Below are positions 17,030 to 24,665 of a DNA stretch of 64,000 bases, in pieces. The position numbers were made by a program, and so were the translations under genes. The notes under the pieces are model-generated. The model was not told the DNA's origin and searched no databases. It was given only the letters and a program-made list of their open reading frames with translations. The stretch is from Planctomycetota bacterium (lineage in GTDB: Bacteria > Planctomycetota > J058 > JAJDCQ01): contig JAJDCQ010000065.1 of NCBI GenBank assembly GCA_029260755.1, positions 1 to 64,000 on the forward strand, read 5' to 3'. Numbering within the stretch: position 1 is the first letter of the stretch; every line of letters starts with the position of its first letter.

Positions 17030-17134
17030 ATGAACGACGAGCTCGAGGAGGTCGGCAGCCAGTTCTCGTTCGACGTCCGGCGCAAGATCGGCGACGTCGT
17101 CTACACCTGCAGCGGTACGGTCCGGGCCAACTGA
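17030..17134 (+). CDS. Possible small protein or gene remnant (34 codons)
   Basis: An open frame of 34 codons starting at ATG 17030 and ending in YTCSGTVRAN. Third positions are almost all G or C, as in true genes of this window, and the composition is protein-like rather than Arg/Ala-Pro antisense-like. It lies in a 263-base gap between two minus-strand genes. There is only a weak ribosome site (GAGAAG), and the frame stays open upstream without obvious coding character. It could be a real small protein or the 3' remnant of a larger gene. Confidence 0.35.
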   Translation: MNDELEEVGSQFSFDVRRKIGDVVYTCSGTVRAN

Positions 17135-17159
17135 CGGCCCGGCTCGCGCCGCCTCCGGG

Positions 17160-17588
17160 TCACCGCGCGCCGGCCACGGCCGGCGCGCGCTCCGAGGCGC
17201 GCCGCGGCCTCTCCGCGGGCGCCGCCTCGGCGCTCTCTCCCTCGGGGAGAAGCAGCCCGACGAGGTAGACGACGCCCGCGAGGCTCCAGGTGAGCCCGCC
17301 GAGCATCGCCGAGGGTCGGGCCACGATCGTGGCGTACTCGACCCAGAAGGCGGCCGCCCATCCCGCGATCAGGACGAGGAGGGCTCCGTGGGCCAACGCC
17401 TTCTTCGCGATCGGACGGCCCGCCAGGATCGGCCGGACGGCGGCGAGCAGGAACGCCGCCGTCCCGAGGTTGATCACGCCCATCACCGCGGTGAGGGCGT
17501 GGGGGTCGGCGATCGCCTGGGCGAAGAACGCGGTGGCCGTCACGGCCGAGCCGACGATCAGCACGTCGGTCATGATGCGCGAGCTCAT
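17160..17588 (-). CDS. Four-helix membrane protein at the end of the PHA-type operon
   Basis: A 142-residue protein with four hydrophobic helices between residues 5 and 115 and a charged Glu/Ala/Arg-rich tail. No family was recognised. The ATG at 17588 overlaps the stop of the hydrolase gene (ATGA), with AGAGG upstream, so it is the sixth and last gene of the TetR/PHA synthase/ligase/dehydratase/hydrolase operon. It could be a small permease component or a membrane anchor; nothing in the sequence decides. Confidence 0.72.
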   Translation of the reverse strand: MSSRIMTDVLIVGSAVTATAFFAQAIADPHALTAVMGVINLGTAAFLLAAVRPILAGRPIAKKALAHGALLVLIAGWAAAFWVEYATIVARPSAMLGGLTWSLAGVVYLVGLLLPEGESAEAAPAERPRRASERAPAVAGAR

Positions 17589-19280
17589 CGCTTGGAACCT
17601 CTTCTCTCGTTGTTCGTCGTGGCCGGCGACGACTCGCCGGCGACGGGAAGGAGCACCGCCGAGGGGCGGCGCGCGTCGTGGAAGATCCGGACGGCGACGG
17701 CCGCCTCGTTGACTGCGAAGCGCGGGGCGTTGCTCCCCGAGACGCTCACGCGGAGCCGGTGGCCGGCCGCGAGGACGATGCTGGTCGACCAGAGGTCGAC
17801 CGTGACCTCGCGCACCTCGCGCTTCCGGAGCGGCTTCTCGTCCGAGGCCTCTCCGCCGAGGGCGAGCGCCCCATCGGTGATGAGGATCGACCGGCCGTCG
17901 GGGTAGACGTCGCCGAGACGGACGTGGAGATCGACCCGCGGGCCACTCGCCTGGACGTGGAGCCGGGCCGCGAGCCGTCCGGTCACCTCGAGGGGGCGCT
18001 CGAGCGGCTCGGAGGTGAAGACGACGACGTCGTCGCGGCTCTCGATCGGGCGCTGGTCGCGCGGCCCGGCCGGCGCCTCGAGATTCGGTCCGCCGATCGT
18101 GGGGACCGGACTCTCGGGGTCGTGCTCGAAGGTGGACGGCTTCGCGCGGCGCGGCGCCGACGCCCGGGCGAGCCCGCCGTCGGGCTGGAGGCGGAAGGCG
18201 ACCTCGCGCGACGGCACCGGCCAGGTGTCGGCCGTCCGCCACTCGTTGCCGGGCGCGTCGGGGTCGTCGACGTCGCCCCTGCACCCAGTAGGTGACCGCG
18301 GGCGACGCATCGCGGGCGCCGCCCTCGTCGAGGATCGAGTCGAAGAAGTCGTACGCGTTGGCCGCCGGCGGAAGCGCGATCGCCTCCGCGGGGAGAGTGA
18401 GCTCGCCCTGACGCCGCTCGTGGAAGCGCCCGTGCGTCCACGGCCCCATGACCAGCCGCTGCCGTCCCCGGCCTCCCTTCGCCCCGCGCTCCTGGCGCGC
18501 CTGCCAGGCGTCGATCGTCCCCTGGCAGAAGATGTCGTACCAGCCACCGAGGTGGACGGCCGGCACGTTCATCCGCGCGACGGCCGTGTCGACGTCGACG
18601 CTCGCCCACCACCGGTCGTAGCGCGGGCGGCTCCGGATCGCGCCGAGCACCGCGTCGGGGAACCCGTTCTTGCGGAGCCAGAACGGGGCGAGCTCGTCCC
18701 GGTAGACGCCGCCGTGGTAGTTCGCGTCGTGGTAGAGGTCGCCGGCGGCGAACGCGACGTACTGACCGACCAGATGCGGCGGGGCCGCCCCGGCGGTGAG
18801 GTTCTGCACGATCCCCATCGCCGAGAAGCCGAACGTCAGGACGCGCCCATCACAGAAGTCCTGCCGGGCCGTCCACTCGACCGCGTCGTGGCCGTCCTGG
18901 AGGGTGCCCCAGCCGTCGTCCCGGAACGGCCAGGCCTCGCCGTCCGAGGCGAACCGCCCGCGCAGGTCCTGGACGAGCACCGCGTAGCCGCGCTCGACGA
19001 AGCGCAGGGCGTAGTCGTCGATCTCGCCCTTGCCGTACGGCGTCCGGACGAGGACCGCCGGGACCCGCGCGCCGCGTCCAGAGCTGGGGTCCGGGAGGTA
19101 GACGTCGGTCGCGAGGCGGAAGCCATCGCGCATCGGAACCTGCTCGGTCCGGGACGGCTTCCGGCTGGCCAGGCCACGGGCCACGCCGGGCGCGGAGGCG
19201 CCGGCGCCGATCGCGGTGACGACGACGACGACGGCGACGAGGGCGGCGACCGGGGACGCCGCGATGGCCGATCGGCTCAT
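17585..19280 (-). pseudogene. CocE/NonD-type hydrolase, interrupted by a +1 frameshift
   Basis: An alpha/beta hydrolase of the CocE/X-prolyl dipeptidyl peptidase-like family, about 564 residues if repaired. A signal-like hydrophobic N-terminus is followed by the catalytic domain: PAVLVRTPYGKG, the nucleophile motif GFSAMG, Asp in HLGGWYDIF, and GPWTHG with the probable catalytic His. Reading then breaks after VTYWVQG: one extra G in a four-G run (18276-18279, minus strand) shifts the frame. The sequence continues in another frame as GDVDDPDAPGNEW through the C-terminal jelly-roll (RLHVQASGPRVDLHVRLGDV) to the stop at 17585. Everything else is intact, so this is either a sequencing error or a very recent lesion. 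Both its start and its stop overlap neighbours by four bases. Confidence 0.82.
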
Positions 19281-20740
19281 CGGCGCACCTCCCCATCGGC
19301 CTCGGTCGCGTCGAGGTCGATCCCGGCGATCCTGGCGGCGAGCGCCATCTTGTCCTCGAAGTCTGCCTGGGCCGCGATGCGCACCCGCTGCGCCTGGGGC
19401 GAGCCGGCCCCGTGCATCGCTTCTGTCCGGAGCGGCACGGCCGTCGTCCCGAGCGTCATCGACTCGATCAGGCGAAGGACGGCCGCCCGGTCGCGCCCGC
19501 TGCCCTCCGCCCCGCGCAGCAGCGAGGTGAGGATCGGCCCGATCTCGGGCTCGTCGAGGTCGTCGGCCGACGGCATCGTCACCAGCAGGCCGCCGGCGAC
19601 GTCCTCGGCCAGCCGGCCGATCTCGTAGGGGAACCGGGTGACGTTCTGCTTGCAGACGTTCGCGAGGAGCGGGTCGACCATCGGGGTGCCCGACGGCGTG
19701 CTCTGGCAGCGCGTCGCGCAGGCGACGCCGCAGCCGTAGAGGGTCTCGTTGAGATGCACCATCTCGACGAGCTTGTCGCGGACGTGGCTGACCTTCGCCA
19801 CGCCGGCGAGCTTCGCCGCGAGCGCCGTCGCGCCGATGAGGACGTCGCCGTTGCCGGGCTTGCAGCCTCCGTAGCTGTGGCGGTGGTGCCCGGCGAAGTA
19901 CTCGACGAGCGGGACCGCCATCTCGGTCTCGCCGAGGAGGAAGACCCGCTCCATCGGAACGAGCACGTCGTCGAAGATGACGATCGCCTCCTGCCCGCCG
20001 TACGGCGTTCCCTGGTCGAGGGCGGGGCCGGTGCGCCGGCCGTCGCTCGGCGTCCGTCCGTAGACGAGCGTCACGCCGGGCGCGTCGACCGGCACCGCGA
20101 ACGAGACGGCGAAGTCGCCCTCGTCCTCGGACAGAGCGCGCCCGGGCATCACGATGATCTCGTGACTGTTGACGACGCCGGTCTGATGCATCTTCGCCCC
20201 GCGCACGACGATCGCATCGTCGCGCCGCTGCACGACCCGGAGGTAGGCGTCCGGCTGCTCGATCGGCGGGCGGCGCCGGTCGCCCTTGGGATCGGTCATC
20301 GCGCCGCAGGAGACGAGGTCGCCGCGCTGCACCTCACGGACGAACGCGAGGAAGCGCTCGTGGTAGCTCGTCCCGCGCGCCTCGTCCGTCTCCCAGGTGA
20401 CGTTGTAGAGGGCGTTGAGCGCGTCCATTCCGACGCAGCGCTGGAAGCACGTGCCGGTGACCCGGCCGAGGGTCCGCTGCATCTCCTGCTTCTTGTGGAG
20501 GTCGTCGACGCCCTCGAAGATGTGGGTGAAGCGGTTCACCCGATCGTCGATGAAGCGACTGTGGGCGGTGAAGACCTCGCGATGCTCCGGCTCGGCGGCG
20601 AGCCGGTAGCTCTCCGCGATCGTCCGGATGCTCGGGGCGACGAGGGGGTGATCGACCGGATCGGCGACCCGCTCGCCCCGGATGAACAGGCGCACGTCGC
20701 GACGCCGCAGGCTCTCGAGATACTCCTCGACCGTCTTCAT
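19277..20740 (-). CDS. abfD: 4-hydroxybutyryl-CoA dehydratase / vinylacetyl-CoA isomerase
   Basis: A 487-residue flavin and [4Fe-4S] radical enzyme that dehydrates 4-hydroxybutyryl-CoA to crotonyl-CoA and isomerises vinylacetyl-CoA. The residues known from the Clostridium aminobutyricum enzyme are all seen with a nearly constant offset: cluster ligands Cys98 and Cys102 (CFQRC), His286 and Cys293 (HRHSYGGC), plus Tyr290, Lys294 and Glu251. The conserved HGAGSPQAQR motif is near residue 443. Together these separate it from the related cluster-free HpaB 4-hydroxyphenylacetate monooxygenases. The length fits the family. It overlaps the acyl-CoA ligase gene upstream and the hydrolase gene downstream by four bases each, so it works within this operon on a CoA ester, probably 4-hydroxybutyryl-CoA. 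Confidence 0.9.
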   Translation of the reverse strand: MKTVEEYLESLRRRDVRLFIRGERVADPVDHPLVAPSIRTIAESYRLAAEPEHREVFTAHSRFIDDRVNRFTHIFEGVDDLHKKQEMQRTLGRVTGTCFQRCVGMDALNALYNVTWETDEARGTSYHERFLAFVREVQRGDLVSCGAMTDPKGDRRRPPIEQPDAYLRVVQRRDDAIVVRGAKMHQTGVVNSHEIIVMPGRALSEDEGDFAVSFAVPVDAPGVTLVYGRTPSDGRRTGPALDQGTPYGGQEAIVIFDDVLVPMERVFLLGETEMAVPLVEYFAGHHRHSYGGCKPGNGDVLIGATALAAKLAGVAKVSHVRDKLVEMVHLNETLYGCGVACATRCQSTPSGTPMVDPLLANVCKQNVTRFPYEIGRLAEDVAGGLLVTMPSADDLDEPEIGPILTSLLRGAEGSGRDRAAVLRLIESMTLGTTAVPLRTEAMHGAGSPQAQRVRIAAQADFEDKMALAARIAGIDLDATEADGEVRR

Positions 20741-22347
20741 GCCTTCAACTCCTCTCGCACCGACCGGGGCGTCCCCTCGAGGAGGTCCCGGAAGTCGTTC
20801 CAGACCGCCTGGCGACGGACCTTGAAGCTCGGGGTCAGGTGCCCGGCCTCGACGGTGAGGGGGCGGTCGACGATCGCGAACGCGCGGAGCCGCTCGAAGC
20901 TCGAGAGGCGCTCGTTGAGGTCGTGGATCCGGCGCGCGATCCCGACGATGACGTCGGGGTCGGCCGCCGCGGCGCCGTGATCGAGCGTCCGTCCGAGCTC
21001 GGCTCCGATGGTGGCGGGATCGGGGAGAACGAGGCCGACGAGCGCCGTCTCATCCGTTCCGAAGAGGACGAGACGCTCGATCCAGGGGTCGGCCGCGGCG
21101 AGCGCCTCGATCGACTGCGGCGCGACCTTCTTGCCGTTCGCGAGGACGATGAGCTGCGACTTCCGGTCGACGATGCGCAGCCGTCCGGCCGCCGTCCACG
21201 CGCCGAGGTCGCCGGTGTGGAACCATCCGTCGTCGTCGATGACGGCGGCGCTCGCGGCGGCGTCGTCGTGATAGCCCGCGAACACGCTCGGGCCGCGGGC
21301 GAGCACCTCGCCGTCGTCGGCCAGGCGGATCTCGACGGAGGGGTAGGGCTCGCCGACGCCCTCGTCCTCCTCGTCGCCCGGTCGCGTGCCGGTCAGGGTG
21401 GGCGAGGTCTCGCTGAGGCCGTAGCCCTCGAGGACGGGAACGGACGCCCGCCGGAAGCGGCGCTTGGTCTCGACCGAGAGCGAGGCGCCGCCCGCGAGCA
21501 GCAGCCGGAGCTCGCCGCCGGTCGCCGCCCGGAGAGACGCATCGCCGGCCGCGTCGTCGCCGGCGAGGCTGGCGAGACGTTCGAGGAGGATCGGCACGGT
21601 CATGAGGACGTGCGGGCGGTGCTCGACGAGGGCGGCCGGCACGTCCCACGGGTCGGTGATGAAGGAGGTGAACCGGCAGCGGACGCCGATGCACGCATCG
21701 CCCCAGCCGAAGATGTGGCTGAACGGGAGCCAGAGCACCTCGCGCGGCGCGTCCGGGAGGGCGTCCTCGTAGATGGAGATCCAGTCGGCCGCGTTCGTGG
21801 CGAGGTTGCGGTGGGTGAGGACGACGCCCTTGGCCGGTCCGGTCGTGCCCGAGGTGTAGATGAGGCACGCGGTCGCGTCGAGCTCGGAGGCGTCGTCCCA
21901 GGGTCCGTCGGGGTCCGCGTCGGGGAGCTCGGCATCGAGCGGGTCGCCGAGGAGATGGACCGGCGCGGGGAGCGCATCGACCCCCGCGCGGGCGAGCTCG
22001 CTCGCGCTGGCGACGACGAGGCGGGCGCCGCTGTGCTGCACGACGTGGCGGGCGAGCTGCCCGGAGCTGCCCGCGTGCACCCCGACCCACGCGGCGCCGG
22101 CCGCCTGCGTGCCGAGGGCGGCGACGAGCCAGCCGACGCTGTTCGGGGCGAAGATCGCGACTCGATCGCTCCGACCGATGCCGGCGGCGCGAAGATGTGA
22201 CGCGAACCGAGCCACCCGTCTGGCGAGGTCGAGGTTGCTCACCCGGTCGTCGCCCTCGATGAACCGGACGTGATCGGGGTCGCTGCGCGCCGCCTCGAAG
22301 ACGGTCGCCGGCGCGGTGCAGAGGAGAGTCTCGGTGGCGACGCTCAC
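20737..22347 (-). CDS. AMP-dependent acyl-CoA synthetase
   Basis: A 536-residue ANL-superfamily ligase that forms acyl-CoA from a carboxylic acid, ATP and CoA. The P-loop motif is CLIYTSGTTGPAKGV; the A5-type motif is EGYGLSETSP; the adenylate-binding motif is GWFHTGDLGAW followed by IVDRKSQLIVLANGKKVAP. The C-terminal lysine motif is LTPSFKVRR. The arrangement is FadD-like, as in long-chain or broad fatty acid ligases. It sits between the PHA synthase and 4-hydroxybutyryl-CoA dehydratase genes, so a hydroxy- or short-chain acid such as 4-hydroxybutyrate is a plausible substrate; this is inference from context. GTG start at 22347 overlaps the synthase stop (GTGA). Confidence 0.87.
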   Translation of the reverse strand: MSVATETLLCTAPATVFEAARSDPDHVRFIEGDDRVSNLDLARRVARFASHLRAAGIGRSDRVAIFAPNSVGWLVAALGTQAAGAAWVGVHAGSSGQLARHVVQHSGARLVVASASELARAGVDALPAPVHLLGDPLDAELPDADPDGPWDDASELDATACLIYTSGTTGPAKGVVLTHRNLATNAADWISIYEDALPDAPREVLWLPFSHIFGWGDACIGVRCRFTSFITDPWDVPAALVEHRPHVLMTVPILLERLASLAGDDAAGDASLRAATGGELRLLLAGGASLSVETKRRFRRASVPVLEGYGLSETSPTLTGTRPGDEEDEGVGEPYPSVEIRLADDGEVLARGPSVFAGYHDDAAASAAVIDDDGWFHTGDLGAWTAAGRLRIVDRKSQLIVLANGKKVAPQSIEALAAADPWIERLVLFGTDETALVGLVLPDPATIGAELGRTLDHGAAAADPDVIVGIARRIHDLNERLSSFERLRAFAIVDRPLTVEAGHLTPSFKVRRQAVWNDFRDLLEGTPRSVREELKA

Positions 22348-23720
22348 GACGGGCTCTCCTCGCCGGTGCGGGCGCTCTCGGGGTCGGCGCCGAGCCACTG
22401 CGCGAACGCGTCCGCCTGCGGCGCGAGGGCGCGGGGCGAGGTGACGACGCCGACGTGGCCGGTCTCGATCCGAAGGCACCGCTTCGACGGGGAGCCGGCG
22501 AGCGAGGCGAGGGCGTCCGCCGACGCCGGAGGCGCAATCGCGTCGCTCGTGCCGGTGACGACGAGGAGTGGGCACGCGATCGCCGCGAGGTCGACCGGGC
22601 GGCCGCCGACGACGAACTCGCCGTGCACGAGCGCGTCGCGCTGGTAGAGCTCGCCGATCCAGCTCCGGAAGACGCCCCGGGTCATGTCGACGTGGTCCTG
22701 GTTCCAGATCTCGGCGGCGAGGAACCGCTCGATCGCCTCGGGCGTCGGGGAGGACCGGACGAGGCCGACGAGCTTGCGCGTCTTGACGGTCGGGCGCAGC
22801 CACCAGAACGGCAGGTGGACGAGCCAGCCGGGGATCTGCTCGTGGGCGTCGGCGACGAGGTCGACGTCGACGTGATCGGAGGAGAGCCAGCGCGCGAACA
22901 GGCCGCCGTCGCCGAACCGAACCGGCGAGCACACGGTCGCGAGTCGCTCGACGAGGTCGGAGCGACGCGCGGCGAGCGCAGCCGCCATCGTCCCGCCCAT
23001 GCAGTAGCCGACGACGGCCGCCGCGCCGGCGTCGTGGGCGGCGCACACCCGCTCGACCGCCGGGCGGAGGACCGCGTCGACGATCTCGCCGAGGCTCCGC
23101 TCGTCGGGTTCGCCGTCGGGGGCGCGCCAGTCGATCAGGTAGACCGGTCGGCCGAGCGAGGCGAGCATCGCGAGGAAGCTGCGGCCGCGGAGGACGTCGA
23201 GGACGTAGGCGCGGTTGATCATCGAGGCGACGACCACGACGGGCGCGCCGGCGGCCTCCGCGTGGGGCAGAACGCGGGATATCCGGAGAACGCCGTCCTC
23301 GTGGAGGACGCGGCGAGGGGTCGGGGCGAGGGCCGGCTCGGGCGCCTGCGCGATCCGGGTCGCGAGGGCGTGGGCGGCGCCGGCCTCGGCCCAGCCGGCG
23401 GGGGTCATCGCCGCGCCGGCGGCGAGCGACGAGGCCGCGAGCGTCCACGCGGCGCGGGTCGCGTCGCAGAGACCGGTCGGGTAGTCCTCGCCCAGGCCGC
23501 CGCCGGCCGGCCGTCCGCCGCGCGAGAAGGCGTCGACGCCGAGCGGCGCGGGACGCAGGGCGGCGGGGATCGCGCTCGCCGCGGTCCAGCCGGAGCGCCA
23601 GAGGCCCGACCAGGAGGCGAGGACGTCATCGTCCTCGAGCGACGCGCGGATGGCGTCGGCCGCCCGCGCCTCGGAGGTGTCGAGCCAGTCGAGGGTGGAG
23701 GGGAAGGTGGCCGTCGTCAT
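22344..23720 (-). CDS. phaC: Polyhydroxyalkanoate synthase-like protein
   Basis: A 458-residue alpha/beta-hydrolase-fold polyester synthase. The nucleophile is Cys240 in the lipase-like box GYCMGG, characteristic of PHA synthases rather than lipases, which use Ser. PVYLIDWRAPD near 192, a catalytic Asp in VTGTSDAIAPP and a catalytic His in ETGHVGVV complete the triad. The FWWLRPTVKTRK and EIWNQDHVDMTRGVF segments match the synthase core. It is shorter than typical class I enzymes and longer than class III PhaC, and no PhaE or PhaR partner is nearby. It should polymerise hydroxyacyl-CoA into storage polyester. ATG at 23720 overlaps the tetR stop (ATGA). Confidence 0.87.
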   Translation of the reverse strand: MTTATFPSTLDWLDTSEARAADAIRASLEDDDVLASWSGLWRSGWTAASAIPAALRPAPLGVDAFSRGGRPAGGGLGEDYPTGLCDATRAAWTLAASSLAAGAAMTPAGWAEAGAAHALATRIAQAPEPALAPTPRRVLHEDGVLRISRVLPHAEAAGAPVVVVASMINRAYVLDVLRGRSFLAMLASLGRPVYLIDWRAPDGEPDERSLGEIVDAVLRPAVERVCAAHDAGAAAVVGYCMGGTMAAALAARRSDLVERLATVCSPVRFGDGGLFARWLSSDHVDVDLVADAHEQIPGWLVHLPFWWLRPTVKTRKLVGLVRSSPTPEAIERFLAAEIWNQDHVDMTRGVFRSWIGELYQRDALVHGEFVVGGRPVDLAAIACPLLVVTGTSDAIAPPASADALASLAGSPSKRCLRIETGHVGVVTSPRALAPQADAFAQWLGADPESARTGEESPS

Positions 23721-24388
23721 CGGGAATCTCCTGGCGGGGTGGGGTGGGACTCGGCGGCGCGGCGTGCCCGGCCGCGGTCGGTCAGCATGCCGTCGAGGAA
23801 GACGGTCGCGACGGCCCGGACGGCGGCGTCGTGCGACACCCCGTAGTGGAGGCTGCCGGCGAAGAGCGTCTCGACGAGGAAGTAGTTGAAGAGGTGCATG
23901 TACACCATCGAGAAGGCGAGGTCGGGCTCGAGCGTCAGCAGGCCCTCGGCGGCGATCTCGTCGAGCCGCTCGCGCAGCTCGGGCTGACCGAGGAGCGCCT
24001 TCGGGGCGAGCTGGCTCCGGAAGTGGGCGCCGTCGAACTCGATCACGTCGACGTACCACAGGAGCCAGAACTCGCGGTGGCTCTCGATGAGGTCGCGGAT
24101 CGCGGCGGCGAGCTCCGGCACGTCGAAGGGAAAGCGCGTCCGCGCGAGGGCGGTCCGGAGCGGCGTCTCCTCCTCGGCCAGGCGGCTCTGATAGCGCGCG
24201 ACGACGGCCGCGAAGAGGGCCTCCTTGCTCGCGTAATGGCTGTAGAGGGCGCCCGCGGTCAGCCCGACCGCGACGGCGATCTCCCGGGTCGTCGTGGCGG
24301 CGTAGCCCTTCGTGACGAAGCAGCGGAGGGCGGCCGCCTCGATCTCGGTCCGGACGGCCGTTCGGGTCTCGGGTTTCAGTCGTGGCAT
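23717..24388 (-). CDS. TetR-family transcriptional regulator
   Basis: A 223-residue regulator. The N-terminal TetR helix-turn-helix is plain: AALRCFVTKGYAATTTREIA then VGLTAGALYSHYASKEALF, spanning about residues 14-58. The C-terminal ligand domain is divergent, as usual. It is the first gene of its own operon, followed by PHA synthase, acyl-CoA ligase, dehydratase, hydrolase and a membrane protein, so it probably represses the operon and is relieved by an acyl-CoA or hydroxy acid. ATG at 24388 is preferred to ATG at 24421, because the promoter at 24437-24464 would leave the earlier codon with almost no leader. Confidence 0.88.
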   Translation of the reverse strand: MPRLKPETRTAVRTEIEAAALRCFVTKGYAATTTREIAVAVGLTAGALYSHYASKEALFAAVVARYQSRLAEEETPLRTALARTRFPFDVPELAAAIRDLIESHREFWLLWYVDVIEFDGAHFRSQLAPKALLGQPELRERLDEIAAEGLLTLEPDLAFSMVYMHLFNYFLVETLFAGSLHYGVSHDAAVRAVATVFLDGMLTDRGRARRAAESHPTPPGDSR

Positions 24389-24428
24389 GGGGTTACGTCC
24401 CTGCAGTCTCGCGAGCCGCATACTAAAC

Positions 24429-24464
24429 GAGCTCTTATTTTACTGCGACCCTGACGGACATCAA
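24429..24464 (-). promoter_or_regulatory. Promoter and possible operator of the TetR/PHA operon
   Basis: On the minus strand, TTGATG (24459-24464) and TAAAAT (24437-24442) are 16 bases apart, a good sigma-70-type promoter in a genome otherwise poor in A and T. The palindrome GAGCTC (24429-24434) lies just after the -10 box, flanked by A/T-rich half-sites, where a repressor would block initiation. The remaining gap to 24665 holds no gene that could be supported. Confidence 0.65.
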
Positions 24465-24665
24465 GGGGGATTCTCGGTTTCCTCGAGCCGTCGCTCGATG
24501 ACCCAATGCAACCGCTCGACCACCGCGAGCAGGCGGTCGATCGGCGCCTTCATCTCGCTTGGTCTAAATTGGTTACGAGTTCGCAGAGGATGGAGCAGAA
24601 AGCGGTTGCCGCAACGGAACGTTACGCAACGGCCGGGATCGGGACCTCATCGCGCGCCCGGTCGG

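Noticed and set aside
19277..20740. 4-hydroxyphenylacetate 3-monooxygenase (HpaB) as the identity of this flavoprotein
   Set aside because: HpaB lacks the iron-sulphur ligands; here Cys98, Cys102, His286 and Cys293 and the catalytic Tyr, Lys and Glu of 4-hydroxybutyryl-CoA dehydratase are all present.
24389..24421. ATG at 24421 as the TetR start
   Set aside because: It would leave less than ten bases of leader after the promoter and adds residues outside the TetR domain.
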